Counted from the first letter of the stretch, positions 17,879 through 28,329 are shown. The stretch: DNA of 64,000 nt from Chelatococcus asaccharovorans (GCF_003201475.1 NZ_QJJK01000005.1:248001-312000); one strand, 5' to 3'. A program made the numbers and translations. The notes: generated by a model not told the origin, from the letters alone.

Positions 17879-19198
17879 TCAGGTCGGCGGCGTGCCGTTG
17901 GCAGCCAGGACCTCGCCCGCGAAATAGAGCGATCCGGTGATCAGGATGCGGGGCGGATGGTCCCAGTCCTGGTGCTTGAGGGCGGCGAGAGCCGCCTCGA
18001 CACTGGCATGGGCCGAGGTGACGAAGCCGAGGTCCTGGGCGATTTCGGCAATCTCCTCGGCCGGGCGCGCGGCGAGCTGCGTCGTCATCGACACCGCCAG
18101 CAATTCGCGGGCAAGCCCTGCGAAGGGCGACAGGAAGCCGACCGCATCCTTGGTGCCGAGCATGCCGACGATGAGCACGAGCGGTGCCGGACGGCTCTCT
18201 TCCATATCGGCCATGGCACTGGCTATCGCGCGGCCCCCCTCGGGGTTATGCCCGCCGTCGAGCCAGATTTCGGCGCCCTCAGGCGCATGGCCGATGAGAT
18301 CGCCGCGCGTGAGGCGCTGCATGCGGGCCGGCCAGTCGGCGTTCTTCATCCCCGCTTCATAGGCCGCAACGGGCAGGCGATCGAAGCCGCCCGTCCGCAG
18401 CGCCGCGATCGCGGTGCCGGCATTGATATGCTGGTGCCGGCCGGCGAGGCGCGGCAGCGGCAGATCGAGCAGGCCGCGCTCGTCCTGATAGACGAGCCTG
18501 CCTCCCTCCTCGTGGATGGAGAAATCCTGGTCGCCGATGACAAGCGGCGCACCGATGCGCTCGGCGCGCGCTTCGAGAACGGCGGCCGCCTGCGGATCCT
18601 GCGGCGCGATCACGGCCGGCACGCCGCGCTTGAAGATGCCGGCCTTGGCAGCGGCCACGGTCGTGATGCGGTCGCCGAGATATTCGGGATGGTCCAGCGA
18701 GACGGGCGTCACCACCGTCACCAGCGGGTCCGTGATGACATTCGTGGCGTCGGCCTCGCCGCCCAGCCCGACCTCGAGCAGGAGCGCGTCGGCCGGGCTT
18801 TCCGCGAACAGCAGGAAGGCGGCGGCCGTCGTGATCTCGAAGAAGGTGATGGGCTCGCGGCCGTTGGCCTCCTCGCAGCGGCGGAAGGCGTCGAGCAGGC
18901 GCTGCTCATCGACGATCCGGCTGCCGTCCGGGCGCCCGATCCGGATGCGTTCGTGGTAGCGCACGAGATGCGGCGACGTATAGACATGCACCGACAGGCC
19001 CGCCGCTTCCAGAATGGCGCGCGTGAAGGCGATGGTGGAGCCCTTGCCGTTGGTGCCTGCGACATGGAAGGTCGGCGGCAGCCGGCGCTCGGGATGGCCA
19101 AGGCTCGCCAGCAGGCGCGCGATGCGCCCCAGCGAAAGGTCGATCACCTTTGGATGCAGCGCGAGAAAGCGCGCCAACAGGGCATCGGACGATTCCAT
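17879..19198 (-). CDS. folC: Bifunctional folylpolyglutamate synthase / dihydrofolate synthase
   Basis: FolC adds glutamate to dihydropteroate, giving dihydrofolate, and then extends the polyglutamate tail of folates. The Mur-ligase-type P-loop is 'VAGTNGKGSTIAFTRAI', followed by 'SVHVYTSPHLVRYHERIRI' and 'LLEVGLGGEADATNV'. The 439-residue length is normal. The ATG at 19198 (MESSDALLARF) fits homologues and has a modest purine-rich site; an ATG nine codons upstream at 19225 is the alternative. It is last in the rpsA-to-folC minus-strand series, 38 bp after accD. Confidence 0.94.
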   Translation of the reverse strand: MESSDALLARFLALHPKVIDLSLGRIARLLASLGHPERRLPPTFHVAGTNGKGSTIAFTRAILEAAGLSVHVYTSPHLVRYHERIRIGRPDGSRIVDEQRLLDAFRRCEEANGREPITFFEITTAAAFLLFAESPADALLLEVGLGGEADATNVITDPLVTVVTPVSLDHPEYLGDRITTVAAAKAGIFKRGVPAVIAPQDPQAAAVLEARAERIGAPLVIGDQDFSIHEEGGRLVYQDERGLLDLPLPRLAGRHQHINAGTAIAALRTGGFDRLPVAAYEAGMKNADWPARMQRLTRGDLIGHAPEGAEIWLDGGHNPEGGRAIASAMADMEESRPAPLVLIVGMLGTKDAVGFLSPFAGLARELLAVSMTTQLAARPAEEIAEIAQDLGFVTSAHASVEAALAALKHQDWDHPPRILITGSLYFAGEVLAANGTPPT

Positions 19199-19236
19199 CG
19201 CGTTTCCCGCTTTCTGCCCGTCCATGGAAACGCGGA

Positions 19237-20154
19237 TTACTCCGCGGCGGCCTCGAGCGCCGGCGCCTCGGGCTCGGGCTCGTCCTTCGCTTCGGCGGCC
19301 GGCACGGCCGGGGTCCGCATCATGATGCCGTTCAGGCGCGCGATGGTCGCCTTCAGGTCATGGCGATGGACCACCATGTCGACCATGCCGTGGTCCTTGA
19401 GATATTCCGAGCGTTGGAAGCCCGGCGGCAGTTTCTCGCGGATGGTCTGCTCGATGACGCGGGGACCGGCGAAGCCGATGAGCGCGCCCGGCTCGGCAAT
19501 GTGGACGTCGCCCAGCATGGCATAGGAGGCCGTGACCCCGCCCGTGGTCGGGTTCGTCAGCACGACGATATAGGGGAGCTTCGCGTCACGCAGGCGCTGG
19601 ACGGCGACCGTCGTGCGCGGCATCTGCATGAGCGAGAGGATACCCTCCTGCATGCGCGCGCCCCCCGAAGACACGAACAGGACGAAAGGCGTGCCGCGGC
19701 TGCGCGCGGTGTCGAGGCCGGTGATGATGGCCTCGCCGGCCGCCATGCCGAGAGAGCCGCCCATGAATTCGAAGTCCTGGACGGCGATGGTGGTCTTCTG
19801 GCCCTCGACCTCGCCGACGCCGACGAGTACCGCATCCTGCATGCCGGTCTTGGCCTTGGCGTCGCGCAGGCGATCGACGTAGCGCTTCTCGTCGCGGAAC
19901 TTGAGGGGATCGATCGCGACCTCGGGGGTCGGGATGGCTTCCCATCGCGCCTCGTCGAACATCGCCTTCAGGCGATTGGTCGCCGTCATGCGCAGGTGAT
20001 AGTTCGAGCCGGGAATGACGTAGAGATTGGCCTCGACGTCCTTGTGGAACACCATCTGCCCCGTGTCGGGGCACTTGATCCACAGATTCTCCGGCACTTC
20101 GCGCTTGAAGAGTGTCTTGATCTTCGGCCGAACGACGTCGGAGATCCAGTTCAT
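19237..20154 (-). CDS. accD: Acetyl-CoA carboxylase carboxyltransferase subunit beta
   Basis: AccD pairs with AccA to move the carboxyl group from carboxybiotin to acetyl-CoA, giving malonyl-CoA for fatty-acid synthesis. The 305-residue protein has the crotonase-like core, for example '[20 protein letters not shown]' and '[17 protein letters not shown]'. The N-terminal zinc ribbon is degenerate: of the four cysteines in the Escherichia coli enzyme only Cys28 remains, the others being Thr31, Ile47 and Ser50. I recall the same loss in other Rhizobiales. The acidic C-terminal tail ([15 protein letters not shown]) is variable. It sits between trpA and folC, a conserved alphaproteobacterial order. 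Confidence 0.95.
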   Translation of the reverse strand: MNWISDVVRPKIKTLFKREVPENLWIKCPDTGQMVFHKDVEANLYVIPGSNYHLRMTATNRLKAMFDEARWEAIPTPEVAIDPLKFRDEKRYVDRLRDAKAKTGMQDAVLVGVGEVEGQKTTIAVQDFEFMGGSLGMAAGEAIITGLDTARSRGTPFVLFVSSGGARMQEGILSLMQMPRTTVAVQRLRDAKLPYIVVLTNPTTGGVTASYAMLGDVHIAEPGALIGFAGPRVIEQTIREKLPPGFQRSEYLKDHGMVDMVVHRHDLKATIARLNGIMMRTPAVPAAEAKDEPEPEAPALEAAAE

Positions 20155-20205
20155 CGTCTATCCATCCTTCCAGATGTCACGGCCACACAACGCGGGGCGC
20201 GATGC

Positions 20206-21039
20206 TCATGCCCTGACGCGCTGGCCGTCGCGCACACCGGCGGCGAGTTCCTTCACCAGACCGACGACAGACTCGACAGTCCCTGTCCCGGCCCGGCCGT
20301 CCGCAGCGAGCGAACGGCGCACCGCATCGACTAGAGCCGATCCGACAACGACGCCATCCGCAACCTTTGCCACCTCTGCCGCGTGGGCACGGCTCTTTAC
20401 GCCAAAGCCCACCACAACAGGAAGGTGGGTATGCGCCTTGATCCGGTCAACCGCCACGCCCACTTCTGCGAAGTCCGGGGTCGCCGAGCCGGTGATACCG
20501 TTAATGGACACGTAATAGACGAAACCGCTGGTATGCGCGAGGACTGCCGGCAACCGCTTGTCGTTCGTCGTCGGTGTCGCAAGCCTGATGAAGGCGATGC
20601 CGGCCTCCAGCGCCGGCAGGCAGAGCTCGGCGTCTTCCTCAGGCGGCAGATCGACGACGATCAGGCCGTCGACCCCGGCCGCCTTGGCATCGGCGAGGAA
20701 GCGCGGCACACCATAGATATAGATGGGGTTGTAGTAGCCCATCAGGATGACAGGCGTGTCGCTGTTGGCTTCGCGAAAGGCTGCGACCATGGCGAGCGTC
20801 TTCGCGAGCGTCTGTCCGCCTTTCAGCGCGCGCTGCGACGACAGCTGGATCGCCGGGCCGTCGGCCATCGGATCGGTGAAGGGCATGCCGATCTCGATGA
20901 GGTCGGCCCCGGCGCCGGGCAGCGCCTTGATCAGGGAGAGCGACGTGTCGTGGTTGGGATCCCCCGCCGTCACGAAGGTGACGAGCGCGGCGCGGCCTTC
21001 CGCCTTCACGGCGGCGAATTTGGCGTCGATGCGGCTCAT
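20206..21039 (-). CDS. trpA: Tryptophan synthase alpha chain
   Basis: TrpA is the TIM-barrel subunit that cleaves indole-3-glycerol phosphate and channels indole to TrpB. The 277-residue protein has the catalytic glutamate in '[20 protein letters not shown]' and the catalytic aspartate in '[14 protein letters not shown]', with the phosphate-binding '[12 protein letters not shown]'. Its ATG overlaps the trpB stop codon (ATGA, 21036-21039), so the two subunits are translationally coupled. Confidence 0.97.
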   Translation of the reverse strand: MSRIDAKFAAVKAEGRAALVTFVTAGDPNHDTSLSLIKALPGAGADLIEIGMPFTDPMADGPAIQLSSQRALKGGQTLAKTLAMVAAFREANSDTPVILMGYYNPIYIYGVPRFLADAKAAGVDGLIVVDLPPEEDAELCLPALEAGIAFIRLATPTTNDKRLPAVLAHTSGFVYYVSINGITGSATPDFAEVGVAVDRIKAHTHLPVVVGFGVKSRAHAAEVAKVADGVVVGSALVDAVRRSLAADGRAGTGTVESVVGLVKELAAGVRDGQRVRA

Positions 21040-22283
21040 GACAGATGGCTCCCCAGCATCTCCGCGACCTGCGACACATCCTTGTCGCCGCGGCCGGACA
21101 GGTTCACCACCATGATGTGGTCGCGCGGGCGCTCGGCGGCGAGTTCGACGGCCTTGGCGATCGCGTGGGCGGATTCAAGCGCGGGAATGATGCCCTCGAG
21201 CTTCGAGAGAAGCTGGAAGGCCGCGAGCGCCTCGGCATCCGTCGCGCCGATGTAGTTCACCCGGCCGACGTCATGCAGCCAGGAATGTTCCGGGCCGATG
21301 CCGGGATAGTCGAGGCCGGCCGAGATCGAGTGCGCCTCGATGATCTGGCCGTCATCGTCCATGAGGAGATAGGTGCGGTTGCCGTGCAGCACGCCCGGCC
21401 GGCCGCCATTGATCGAGGCGGCGTGGGCTTCCGTCAGGAGGCCATGGCCGGCCGCCTCCACGCCGAAGATTTCGATACCGCGGTCATCCAGGAAGGGATG
21501 GAACAGGCCGATGGCATTGGAGCCGCCACCGACGCAGGCGACGAGCGAGTCGGGCAGCCGTCCCTCGGCGTCCATGATCTGGCTGCGGACCTCGTTGCCG
21601 ATGATCACCTGGAAGTCGCGCACCATGCCGGGGTAGGGATGCGGGCCCGCCACCGTGCCGATGCAGTAGAAGGTATTGTCGACGTTGGTCACCCAGTCGC
21701 GCAGGGCGTCGTTCATCGCATCCTTCAGGGTGCGCGAGCCCGACTGCACGGGAACGACCTTGGCGCCCAGCATCTCCATGCGGAAGACGTTGGGCTTCTG
21801 CCGCTCCACGTCCACGGCGCCCATATAGACCACGCATTCAAGGCCGAAGCGGGCGCAGAGCGTTGCGGTCGCCACGCCGTGCTGGCCGGCGCCCGTCTCG
21901 GCGATGATGCGAGTCTTGCCCATGCGGCGGGCGAGCAGGATCTGCCCCAGCACATTGTTGACCTTGTGGGAGCCCGTGTGGTTGAGCTCCTCGCGCTTCA
22001 GATAGATCCTGGCGCCGCCGCTGCCGCCTTTGGCCGCGGCTAGATCGCGGACGTGCTCTGTCAGCCGCTCCGCAAAGTAGAGCGGGCTCGGGCGCCCGAC
22101 ATAATGCGTGTGGTAACTCGCCATCTCCCTGGCGAAGGCGGGGTCTGCCTTGGCGGCGGCATAGGCCGCCTCCAGCTCGAGCAGATTGGGCATGAGCGTC
22201 TCGGCCACGAAGCGGCCGCCGAACAGCCCGAAATGCCCGTGCTCGTCGGGGCCTGTCCGATAGGAATTCGGCTCGTTGGTCAC
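21036..22283 (-). CDS. trpB: Tryptophan synthase beta chain
   Basis: TrpB is the PLP enzyme that condenses indole with serine to give tryptophan. The PLP lysine lies in '[19 protein letters not shown]', the substrate loop is '[14 protein letters not shown]', and the phosphate-binding loop '[15 protein letters not shown]'. The chosen start is GTG at 22283, which overlaps the trpF stop as GTGA and gives 415 residues beginning '[19 protein letters not shown]'. The longer in-frame reading runs into trpF and is not needed. Third in the trpF-trpB-trpA unit. Confidence 0.96.
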   Translation of the reverse strand: MTNEPNSYRTGPDEHGHFGLFGGRFVAETLMPNLLELEAAYAAAKADPAFAREMASYHTHYVGRPSPLYFAERLTEHVRDLAAAKGGSGGARIYLKREELNHTGSHKVNNVLGQILLARRMGKTRIIAETGAGQHGVATATLCARFGLECVVYMGAVDVERQKPNVFRMEMLGAKVVPVQSGSRTLKDAMNDALRDWVTNVDNTFYCIGTVAGPHPYPGMVRDFQVIIGNEVRSQIMDAEGRLPDSLVACVGGGSNAIGLFHPFLDDRGIEIFGVEAAGHGLLTEAHAASINGGRPGVLHGNRTYLLMDDDGQIIEAHSISAGLDYPGIGPEHSWLHDVGRVNYIGATDAEALAAFQLLSKLEGIIPALESAHAIAKAVELAAERPRDHIMVVNLSGRGDKDVSQVAEMLGSHLS

Positions 22284-22975
22284 GCCACTTTGCCTCTCGC
22301 GTCGCCGCCATCGTCGCAAGCTGCGCGGGCGGCCTTGATGAAAGCTTCGATACGGGCCGGATCCTTGACACCCGGTGCCCGCTCGACCCCCGATGATACA
22401 TCGACCCCCCAGGGGGTGACGAGACGGATGGCCTCGGCCACGCTCGCAGGGTCAAGCCCTCCTGACACCATGAACGGCAGGGCGAGGTCAAGTCCGACGA
22501 CGAGGTTTCGGTCGAACGGCAGCCCGTTTCCGCCAGGTAACGCCGCATCCTTGGGGGGCTTGGCATCCAGCAGAATGCGGTCTTCGCCGTCAGCCTGGGC
22601 GAGCAGGGTTGCCGCGAGATCCCGCGCCGCGGCAACATCCGCCGCCGATGCGATGCCGACGGCCTTCATCACCGGCCGCCGGAAGCGCGCCTTGATGGCG
22701 GCGACGCGCGCGGCCGTCTCATGGCCGTGCAGTTGCAGAAGGTCGGGCCGCGTGGCGGCGACGATATCCTCAATGAGAGCATCGTCGGCATCGACAGTGA
22801 GGGCAACGATCGCCGCGCGCCCGCGCGCCTGATCCGCGAGAAAGCGCGCGGTGTCGAGGTCGACGCAGCGCGGGCTCTTCGGAAAGAACACGAGCCCGAC
22901 CATGTCGGCGCCGCTGTCGAGCGCTGCGGCCAGGGTGTCGGGCGTGCTCAGCCCGCAGATTTTGATGATCGTCAA
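22280..22975 (-). CDS. trpF: Phosphoribosylanthranilate isomerase
   Basis: TrpF carries out the Amadori rearrangement of phosphoribosylanthranilate in tryptophan synthesis. The 231-residue protein opens with the family signature '[20 protein letters not shown]' (catalytic Cys) and has '[10 protein letters not shown]', the catalytic aspartate region 'ILLDAKPP' and the phosphate-binding '[15 protein letters not shown]' and 'GVDVSSGVE'. It overlaps trpB by a GTGA junction. lapA lies upstream on the same strand. Confidence 0.96.
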   Translation of the reverse strand: MTIIKICGLSTPDTLAAALDSGADMVGLVFFPKSPRCVDLDTARFLADQARGRAAIVALTVDADDALIEDIVAATRPDLLQLHGHETAARVAAIKARFRRPVMKAVGIASAADVAAARDLAATLLAQADGEDRILLDAKPPKDAALPGGNGLPFDRNLVVGLDLALPFMVSGGLDPASVAEAIRLVTPWGVDVSSGVERAPGVKDPARIEAFIKAARAACDDGGDARGKVA

Positions 22976-23023
22976 AGGTCCGTCATCCCCACAGCGCGAA
23001 AGCGCTGCGACGCATTAAGCGCT

Positions 23024-23350
23024 TCAAATCGGCGGAATCGTGGCTATGGCCTGGGATTGCGGGCGATGGGAGACAGGGCCCGTGCGCAGACGTTCCAGCT
23101 CACGCTTCTGTTGGCGCACGATCCTGCGGTGCTTGCCTTGTGCCGTCCAGACGACGACGCCACCGATGATGACGCCGAGCATGACACAGAGGAACAGCGC
23201 GACGAACAGCGGCATCTCGAGGCTGGCCAGAGGCTGCTCGGGGGAGAAAGGATCGAGCGATACCCGGATGAGGCCACGGTTGGCAACCGACAGGAGCACG
23301 ACGATAAGGCCAAGCGGCACAAGCACCAAGGCTTTCAGAAATCGCTTCAT
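23024..23350 (-). CDS. lapA: LapA-domain (DUF1049) small membrane protein
   Basis: A 108-residue inner-membrane protein with two hydrophobic segments (about residues 5-25 and 45-68, the second 'LFVALFLCVMLGVIIGGVVV') and a basic cytoplasmic tail. In enterobacteria LapA works with LapB in control of lipopolysaccharide synthesis; the role in alphaproteobacteria is not settled. The ATG at 23350 starts MKRFLKALVLVPLGLIVVLL. Upstream codons belong to a dispersed palindromic repeat and are unlikely to be translated. The ihfB-lapA-trpF order is conserved in the order. Confidence 0.85.
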   Translation of the reverse strand: MKRFLKALVLVPLGLIVVLLSVANRGLIRVSLDPFSPEQPLASLEMPLFVALFLCVMLGVIIGGVVVWTAQGKHRRIVRQQKRELERLRTGPVSHRPQSQAIATIPPI

Positions 23351-23370
23351 CGCGATGTCTCCCGTCGCAT

Positions 23371-23428
23371 AGCAAGCATTCTCAAGCGAAATGGGCACCG
23401 GTTCGCGCGAAGACAATGCGAAAAGCAA
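23371..23428 (-). repeat. Palindromic intergenic repeat, GAACCGG family, copy 2
   Basis: Read on the minus strand this gives CGCATTGTCTTCGCGCGAAC followed by CGGTGCCCATTTCGCTTGAG, which matches the 509-575 element with several differences. It lies between ihfB and lapA, just upstream of the lapA start. Confidence 0.6.
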
Positions 23429-23497
23429 TCAACTGGAGACAATACCGATCGGATCGGAATTGCCTCCAGCCTCGGCTCTTTCCCATCCAACGCAGGA

Positions 23498-23821
23498 TTA
23501 CGCCCGCGCGCGCGCCGCACCGCGGCTGCGTGAGGTCGGGGCTGCGCCATTGAGCCGCTGGCGCATCTCCTTGCCTGTCTTGAACACGGGAATCATCTTT
23601 TCCGCGACCGAGACGGTCTCCCCGGTGCGCGGATTGCGTCCGACGCGGGCATCGCGCTTCTTCACCGAGAAGGCCCCGAAGCCGCGCAACTCCACCCTGT
23701 CGCCACGGGCCAGCGCCCGCGTGATCTCGTCCAGGATGGCGTTTACGATGTTCTCGACATCTCGTTGGTAGAGATGCGGGTTTTGCTCAGCAATGAGCAG
23801 CACCAGTTCCGACTTAATCAT
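23498..23821 (-). CDS. ihfB: Integration host factor subunit beta
   Basis: IHF is a DNA-bending heterodimer used in transcription, recombination and chromosome organisation. The 107-residue protein is a full HU/IHF fold with the DNA-binding arm '[20 protein letters not shown]' and '[14 protein letters not shown]'. The start '[20 protein letters not shown]' is typical of the beta subunit. The tail is rich in Arg and Ala. It lies 27 bp after sppA, in the conserved rpsA-sppA-ihfB-lapA series. Confidence 0.95.
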   Translation of the reverse strand: MIKSELVLLIAEQNPHLYQRDVENIVNAILDEITRALARGDRVELRGFGAFSVKKRDARVGRNPRTGETVSVAEKMIPVFKTGKEMRQRLNGAAPTSRSRGAARARA

Positions 23822-23848
23822 GTGCCCCGCTTAGTCCTTGAAAAATCA

Positions 23849-24814
23849 CTATTTTTCGAGTGCAGGGTGCCAGAGGGCGAGAAGCCCGTCAAGGCGGTCG
23901 GCTGCTAATTGATTGTCAAGACGGTCAAAAATTGCGGCAACATTGGTCAGCCCCATGCCTTGTGCGCCCATCGCCACGGCACTCCACAGCCCGAACGTTC
24001 CGTCTGATCCGGCCCGTTTCCACTCGCGTACGGGAAGATCCCGGGCGATCTTCTTCTCCTGTTCGAGCCAGGCAATAGCCTGGCGGCGATCGCCGAGCTG
24101 GTCCACGAGCTTCAGCTCCAGCGCCTGATGGCCAGTGAACACGCGCCCGTCGGCAACCACGGTCAGCCGTGCGTCGTCGAACTTCCGCCGCTCGCGCACC
24201 AGTCGCTTGAACCAGCCGTAGCTGTCGGCGACGATCGATTCGAGCGCGGCGCGCGCGGCCGGAGACGTCGGCTCGAAGCCGTTCGGCGCAGCCTTCAGCG
24301 GGCTCGATTTCACCTCCTCCATCTTCACCCCAAGGGTATTGAGGAGCCCCTCGACGTTCGGATATTGCATCAGGACGCCGATGGAACCGACGAGCGACGT
24401 CTCGAGCGCGACGATACGGTCCGTGCCGATGGCTGCGATATAGCCGCCGGATGCGGCCAGCCCGCCGACAACGGCGACGGTCGGCTTCTTCGCCGAGAGC
24501 TCCCGCAGCGCGTTGTAGATCCTCTCCGCGCCGGACGTCGTGCCGCCGGGGCTCGAGATCTCGACGAGCACGGCCCGCACCGAGCCGCTGTTGCCGACAT
24601 CGCGAATGAGGTTGAGCGTGCGCTCATCGCCGCTGATGAAGCCGGACAAGGAGATGCGCGCAATCTGCGCCTGACCGTCGCTTACCTTGTCGCGGAAAGC
24701 CCAGGCAACAGCCCCGACCGCGAGGATGAGAACGAGGAAGACCGCGGCGCGCCACCAAGTGAGCTTGCGCCGGAGACGCTTGCGATCGACAAGAAGATCG
24801 GCCTCGAAGGACAT
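23849..24814 (-). CDS. sppA: Signal peptide peptidase SppA (short, 36K type)
   Basis: A 321-residue membrane-anchored serine protease that degrades cleaved signal peptides at the inner membrane. One transmembrane helix lies near residues 23-44 ('AAVFLVLILAVGAVAWAF'). The nucleophile is the serine in 'GGLAASGGYIAA' and the general-base lysine is likely in 'EVKSSPLKAAPNG'; 'ALETSLVGSIGVLMQ' is also typical. This is the single-domain form, about half the length of the E. coli enzyme. A YegD-like gene sits between it and rpsA. Confidence 0.92.
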   Translation of the reverse strand: MSFEADLLVDRKRLRRKLTWWRAAVFLVLILAVGAVAWAFRDKVSDGQAQIARISLSGFISGDERTLNLIRDVGNSGSVRAVLVEISSPGGTTSGAERIYNALRELSAKKPTVAVVGGLAASGGYIAAIGTDRIVALETSLVGSIGVLMQYPNVEGLLNTLGVKMEEVKSSPLKAAPNGFEPTSPAARAALESIVADSYGWFKRLVRERRKFDDARLTVVADGRVFTGHQALELKLVDQLGDRRQAIAWLEQEKKIARDLPVREWKRAGSDGTFGLWSAVAMGAQGMGLTNVAAIFDRLDNQLAADRLDGLLALWHPALEK

Positions 24815-24903
24815 CGGCGGGGTTCCTCACTGGCGCAAACGAGAAGCGCAAACGGCATGCGATGCCGTCTGATTTAGTCTCGAGCGGCGGAGCCGGCAAG
24901 GCT

Positions 24904-26220
24904 TCAGGCCGAGATGGCGGCCTGATGGCGATCGAGCGCGATCAGGGCGAGGCCGCTCGCGACGGAGCGGAAGGCATCGCCCACATGGATGCGCGCGGGC
25001 CCGAAGCGCCGGTCGAACAGGGCGCGCACGCTCGGCACATGCGACGTGCCGCCGGTCATGAAAACCGCTTCGATAGCCTCGGGAGCCGTGCCTGCGCGGG
25101 CCAGCGCCTCATCGAGCGCACCCTCGATGGCATTGACGTCGTCAGCGATCCATCGGTCGAAATCGCTGCGCTTGATGGTCGCCTCGATCGTCACGCCCAT
25201 CTCGTTGAACGACAGCAGCGCTTCGTCTGCCGATGACAGGGCGATCTTGGCGGCGGAGACCGCCCGATAAAGCGCATAGCCGAGGTCGTATTCGATGACG
25301 GCCAGGAGATCCTCCAACTTCGCCGGATCCTCCGAATCGCGGATCAGCGCCTTGAGCTCGGTCATGGTCTCGCGGCTTTTCATCAGCGAGAGGCGGTGCC
25401 ACTGCGCAAAGGCCGCGTGATAATGCGCCGGCACCGGCAACCATTTGTCGAAGGAGCGATAGCGGCTGTCCTTGCCCAGGCGCGGCGAGACGGCGTGCTC
25501 GATGATGCGGTAATCGAAGCTGTCGCCCGCGACGCCGACACCGGCATGGGAGAGCGGGATGGCCTTCAGGCGTCCGGCATCGCCGCCGGGCTCGAAGCGC
25601 ATCACCGAAAAATCGCTGGTGCCACCACCGAAGTCGGCGACGAGCATCGTTTCCGCCCGGGTGAGGTTGCGCGCATACCAATAGGCGGCCCCCAAGGGTT
25701 CATAGGCATAGTCAACGCTCGCCATGCCGCCGGCCGCATAGGCGGCGGTGAGGCGGCTGAGCGCGAGCTCCTCGTCCGGCCGATCGCCCGCAAAGACGAC
25801 GGGGCGCCCCGAGATCAGCGACAGCTTGTCGAGCCCGTCGAGCCCGGCCGTGAGATCGCTGAGGAAGACGCTGATCAGATCTTCCAGGCTGTAAAGCTTG
25901 CCGAAGAGACGCGTGTCCTGGAAGGCGCGGCTGGACAGGTGAGTCTTGAGCGATTGCAGGAAGCGGTGCTCGCTCGTCATGTCGATCGCCATATGGAGCG
26001 CGTCTGGCCCGCTCGCATGGCGGATGGCGGTGGCGGGCGGGCGCCCCTCGCGCCAGAACATCAGGGCCGACCGGTAGGCATCAACCGGCCCGGCATGCGT
26101 GGGGAAGCTGCGCGTGGTGACGTGTCCGTCGTGATGCGCCAGTGCCACGACGCTGTTCGTCGTGCCGAAATCGATGCCGATGGCGGCAACATCCTCCGGG
26201 GCTTTCGCTGCGATCGTCAC
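24904..26220 (-). CDS. Hsp70-family protein of the YegD type
   Basis: A 438-residue protein containing only the actin-like ATPase part of Hsp70; the substrate-binding domain and lid are absent. It has the phosphate-1 motif 'IGIDFGTTNSVVALAHHDGH', the phosphate-2 region 'MLVADFGGGTSDFSVMRFEP' and a C-terminal 'VFMTGGTSHVPSVRALFDRR' adenosine motif. The start codon is GTG at 26220. E. coli YegD is the best-known relative and its role is unknown. In many alphaproteobacteria rpsA is followed directly by sppA or ihfB, so this gene looks like an insertion into that series. Function not assignable beyond a probable ATP-dependent chaperone-like role. Confidence 0.85.
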   Translation of the reverse strand: MTIAAKAPEDVAAIGIDFGTTNSVVALAHHDGHVTTRSFPTHAGPVDAYRSALMFWREGRPPATAIRHASGPDALHMAIDMTSEHRFLQSLKTHLSSRAFQDTRLFGKLYSLEDLISVFLSDLTAGLDGLDKLSLISGRPVVFAGDRPDEELALSRLTAAYAAGGMASVDYAYEPLGAAYWYARNLTRAETMLVADFGGGTSDFSVMRFEPGGDAGRLKAIPLSHAGVGVAGDSFDYRIIEHAVSPRLGKDSRYRSFDKWLPVPAHYHAAFAQWHRLSLMKSRETMTELKALIRDSEDPAKLEDLLAVIEYDLGYALYRAVSAAKIALSSADEALLSFNEMGVTIEATIKRSDFDRWIADDVNAIEGALDEALARAGTAPEAIEAVFMTGGTSHVPSVRALFDRRFGPARIHVGDAFRSVASGLALIALDRHQAAISA

Positions 26221-26304
26221 GTCAGGCTCCTGTCGGGCAATTCCAGGACAAGCGGATACCGGCGCCCCGGCCGGAATTGCGTGAAATCAAAGAGATGCGG
26301 ATAG

Positions 26305-26334
26305 AAAAACCCGCGCAGATCGCTCCGCGCGGGT
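26305..26334 (-). terminator. Intrinsic terminator of rpsA
   Basis: Read on the minus strand, ACCCGCGC pairs with GCGCGGGT across a ten-base loop and is followed by a T-run. It lies between rpsA and the Hsp70-like gene, so the latter probably has its own promoter. Confidence 0.88.
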
Positions 26335-26371
26335 CGTTGTCTCTGAAAGGCCGCGTCGCCGCGGCCCGGGA

Positions 26372-28075
26372 TCACTTCTTCTCGTTGGCGCGCTTGAGGG
26401 CGGCCCCGAGGATGTCGCCGAGCGACGCGCCGGAGTCGGACGAACCATACTGCGCGATGGCTTCCTTCTCCTCGGCCACTTCCAGCGCCTTGATCGAGAG
26501 CTGGATGCGGCGCGCCTTGCGGTCGAACTGGACGACGCGGGCGTCGACCTTCTCGCCGGGCGCGAAACGCTCCGGACGCTGGTCGCCACGCTCGCGGGCA
26601 AGCTCGGCGCGGCGGATGAAGGAGGTCAGGTCGGTATCGACGATCTTCACCTCAAGACCGCTGTCCTTCACCTCGAGAACCTCGCAGGTGACGATGGCGC
26701 CCTTCTTGAGCTCGCCGGCATCGGCGAAGGGGTCACCCTCAAGCTGCTTGATACCGAGCGAGATGCGCTCCTTCTCCACATCGACGTCCAGAACGACGGC
26801 GCGCACGACGTCGCCCTTCTTGAACTCTTCGATGACCTGCTCGCCCGGACGGTTCCAGTCGAGGTCGGTGAGATGGACCATGCCGTCCACGTCCCCGTCG
26901 AGACCGATGAACAGACCGAACTCGGTCTTGTTCTTGACCTCGCCTTCGACGGTGGCGCCGGCCGGGAATTTCTCGGCGAAGGCTTCCCACGGGTTCTGCA
27001 GGGTCTGCTTGAGGCCGAGCGAGATGCGGCGCTTGACCGGATCGACCTCGAGGATCTGCACTTCGACTTCCTGGGAGGTCGAGACGATCTTGCCGGGATG
27101 GACGTTCTTCTTCGTCCAGGACATCTCGGAGACGTGGATCAGGCCCTCGATCCCCGGCTCCAGCTCCACGAAGGCGCCGTAGTCGGTGATGTTGGTCACG
27201 CGGCCCTTGAAGCGCGCCTCGAGCGGATAGCGGGCGGCGATGCCTTCCCACGGATCGGCCAGGAGCTGCTTGATGCCCAGCGAGATGCGGTGCGTCTCGT
27301 GGTTGATCTTGATGATCTTGACCTTGACCGACTGGCCGATGGTGACGACGTCGGTCGGGTGATTGACGCGGCGCCATGCCATGTCGGTGACATGGAGCAG
27401 GCCGTCGATGCCGCCGAGGTCGACGAACGCACCGTATTCGGTGATGTTCTTGACGACGCCCTCGATGACCTGACCCTCTTCGAGGTTGGCCACGAGTTCG
27501 GAACGGGCCTCGGCGCGGGTTTCCTCGAGAACGGTCCGGCGCGACACGACGATATTGCCGCGGCGGCGATCCATCTTGAGGATCTGGAAGGGCTGGGGCT
27601 GGCCGATCAGCGGGGTGACATCGCGCACGGGGCGGATATCGACCTGGCTGCGCGGCAGGAAGGCGACGGCGCCGTCGAGATCGACGGTGTAGCCACCCTT
27701 GACCTGGTTGAAGATGACGCCCGTGACCTTCTCGTTGGCCTCGAAGGCCTTCTCGAGCTTGACCCAGCTCTCTTCACGGCGCGCCTTGTCACGCGAGATG
27801 ACGGCTTCGCCGAGCGCATTCTCGACGCGCTCCAAATAGACCTCGACCTCGTCGCCCACCTTCAGGGACTGGTCGCGGCCGGGGCCGTTGAATTCCTTCA
27901 GGGCAACGCGGCCCTCGGTCTTCAGGCCGATGTCGATGACCGCGACATCCTTCTCGATGGCGACGACCGTACCCTTGACGACACTACCCTCGTGGGACTC
28001 GTGTTCGCCAAAGGATTCTTCGAGGAGCGCCGCGAAATCTTCACGGGAAGGGGCGCGATTGACGGAAACGGACAT
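26372..28075 (-). CDS. rpsA: 30S ribosomal protein S1
   Basis: S1 unwinds and places mRNA on the 30S subunit. The 567-residue protein consists of six S1/OB repeats; conserved repeat cores are visible at '[20 protein letters not shown]', '[20 protein letters not shown]' and '[20 protein letters not shown]'. The length is typical of alphaproteobacteria. The ATG at 28075 is preceded by GGAGAACG. Usually cmk precedes rpsA; here the upstream gene is trmB and a 417-bp leader with a promoter and a terminator-like hairpin intervenes, so expression may be controlled in the leader. Confidence 0.97.
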   Translation of the reverse strand: MSVSVNRAPSREDFAALLEESFGEHESHEGSVVKGTVVAIEKDVAVIDIGLKTEGRVALKEFNGPGRDQSLKVGDEVEVYLERVENALGEAVISRDKARREESWVKLEKAFEANEKVTGVIFNQVKGGYTVDLDGAVAFLPRSQVDIRPVRDVTPLIGQPQPFQILKMDRRRGNIVVSRRTVLEETRAEARSELVANLEEGQVIEGVVKNITEYGAFVDLGGIDGLLHVTDMAWRRVNHPTDVVTIGQSVKVKIIKINHETHRISLGIKQLLADPWEGIAARYPLEARFKGRVTNITDYGAFVELEPGIEGLIHVSEMSWTKKNVHPGKIVSTSQEVEVQILEVDPVKRRISLGLKQTLQNPWEAFAEKFPAGATVEGEVKNKTEFGLFIGLDGDVDGMVHLTDLDWNRPGEQVIEEFKKGDVVRAVVLDVDVEKERISLGIKQLEGDPFADAGELKKGAIVTCEVLEVKDSGLEVKIVDTDLTSFIRRAELARERGDQRPERFAPGEKVDARVVQFDRKARRIQLSIKALEVAEEKEAIAQYGSSDSGASLGDILGAALKRANEKK

Positions 28076-28329
28076 TCGTTCTCCACTGCCAGTGTACCGG
28101 CGTACAGGTTGCGTTCCGCTCCTCGACCTCGGGCTCGCAAGGCTTGGCAGGCCATGCGAATTCGTCGCGGACCATCCTGAAGTCAGGCCGAAAGCTCTCG
28201 TCAGGCCAATGGCTCAGGGCGATCACGGGACGAGCCGGCACATCGAACCGATGGTCGGGAACGTCTGATGCGTCCGTGCGGTCCCGCCTGCGGCGGATCC
28301 CGCAACAAGAGGGCAGATCTTTGAACACG

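Noticed and set aside
17723-19525. A 600-codon plus-strand frame opposite folC and part of accD
   Set aside because: Covers two clear genes and an intrinsic terminator; no homology features.
22720-23533. Plus-strand frame across trpF, lapA and ihfB ends
   Set aside because: Crosses three well-supported genes on the other strand.
26873-28180. A 435-codon plus-strand frame opposite rpsA, rich in Asp and Leu
   Set aside because: Periodic only because the S1 repeats on the other strand are periodic.
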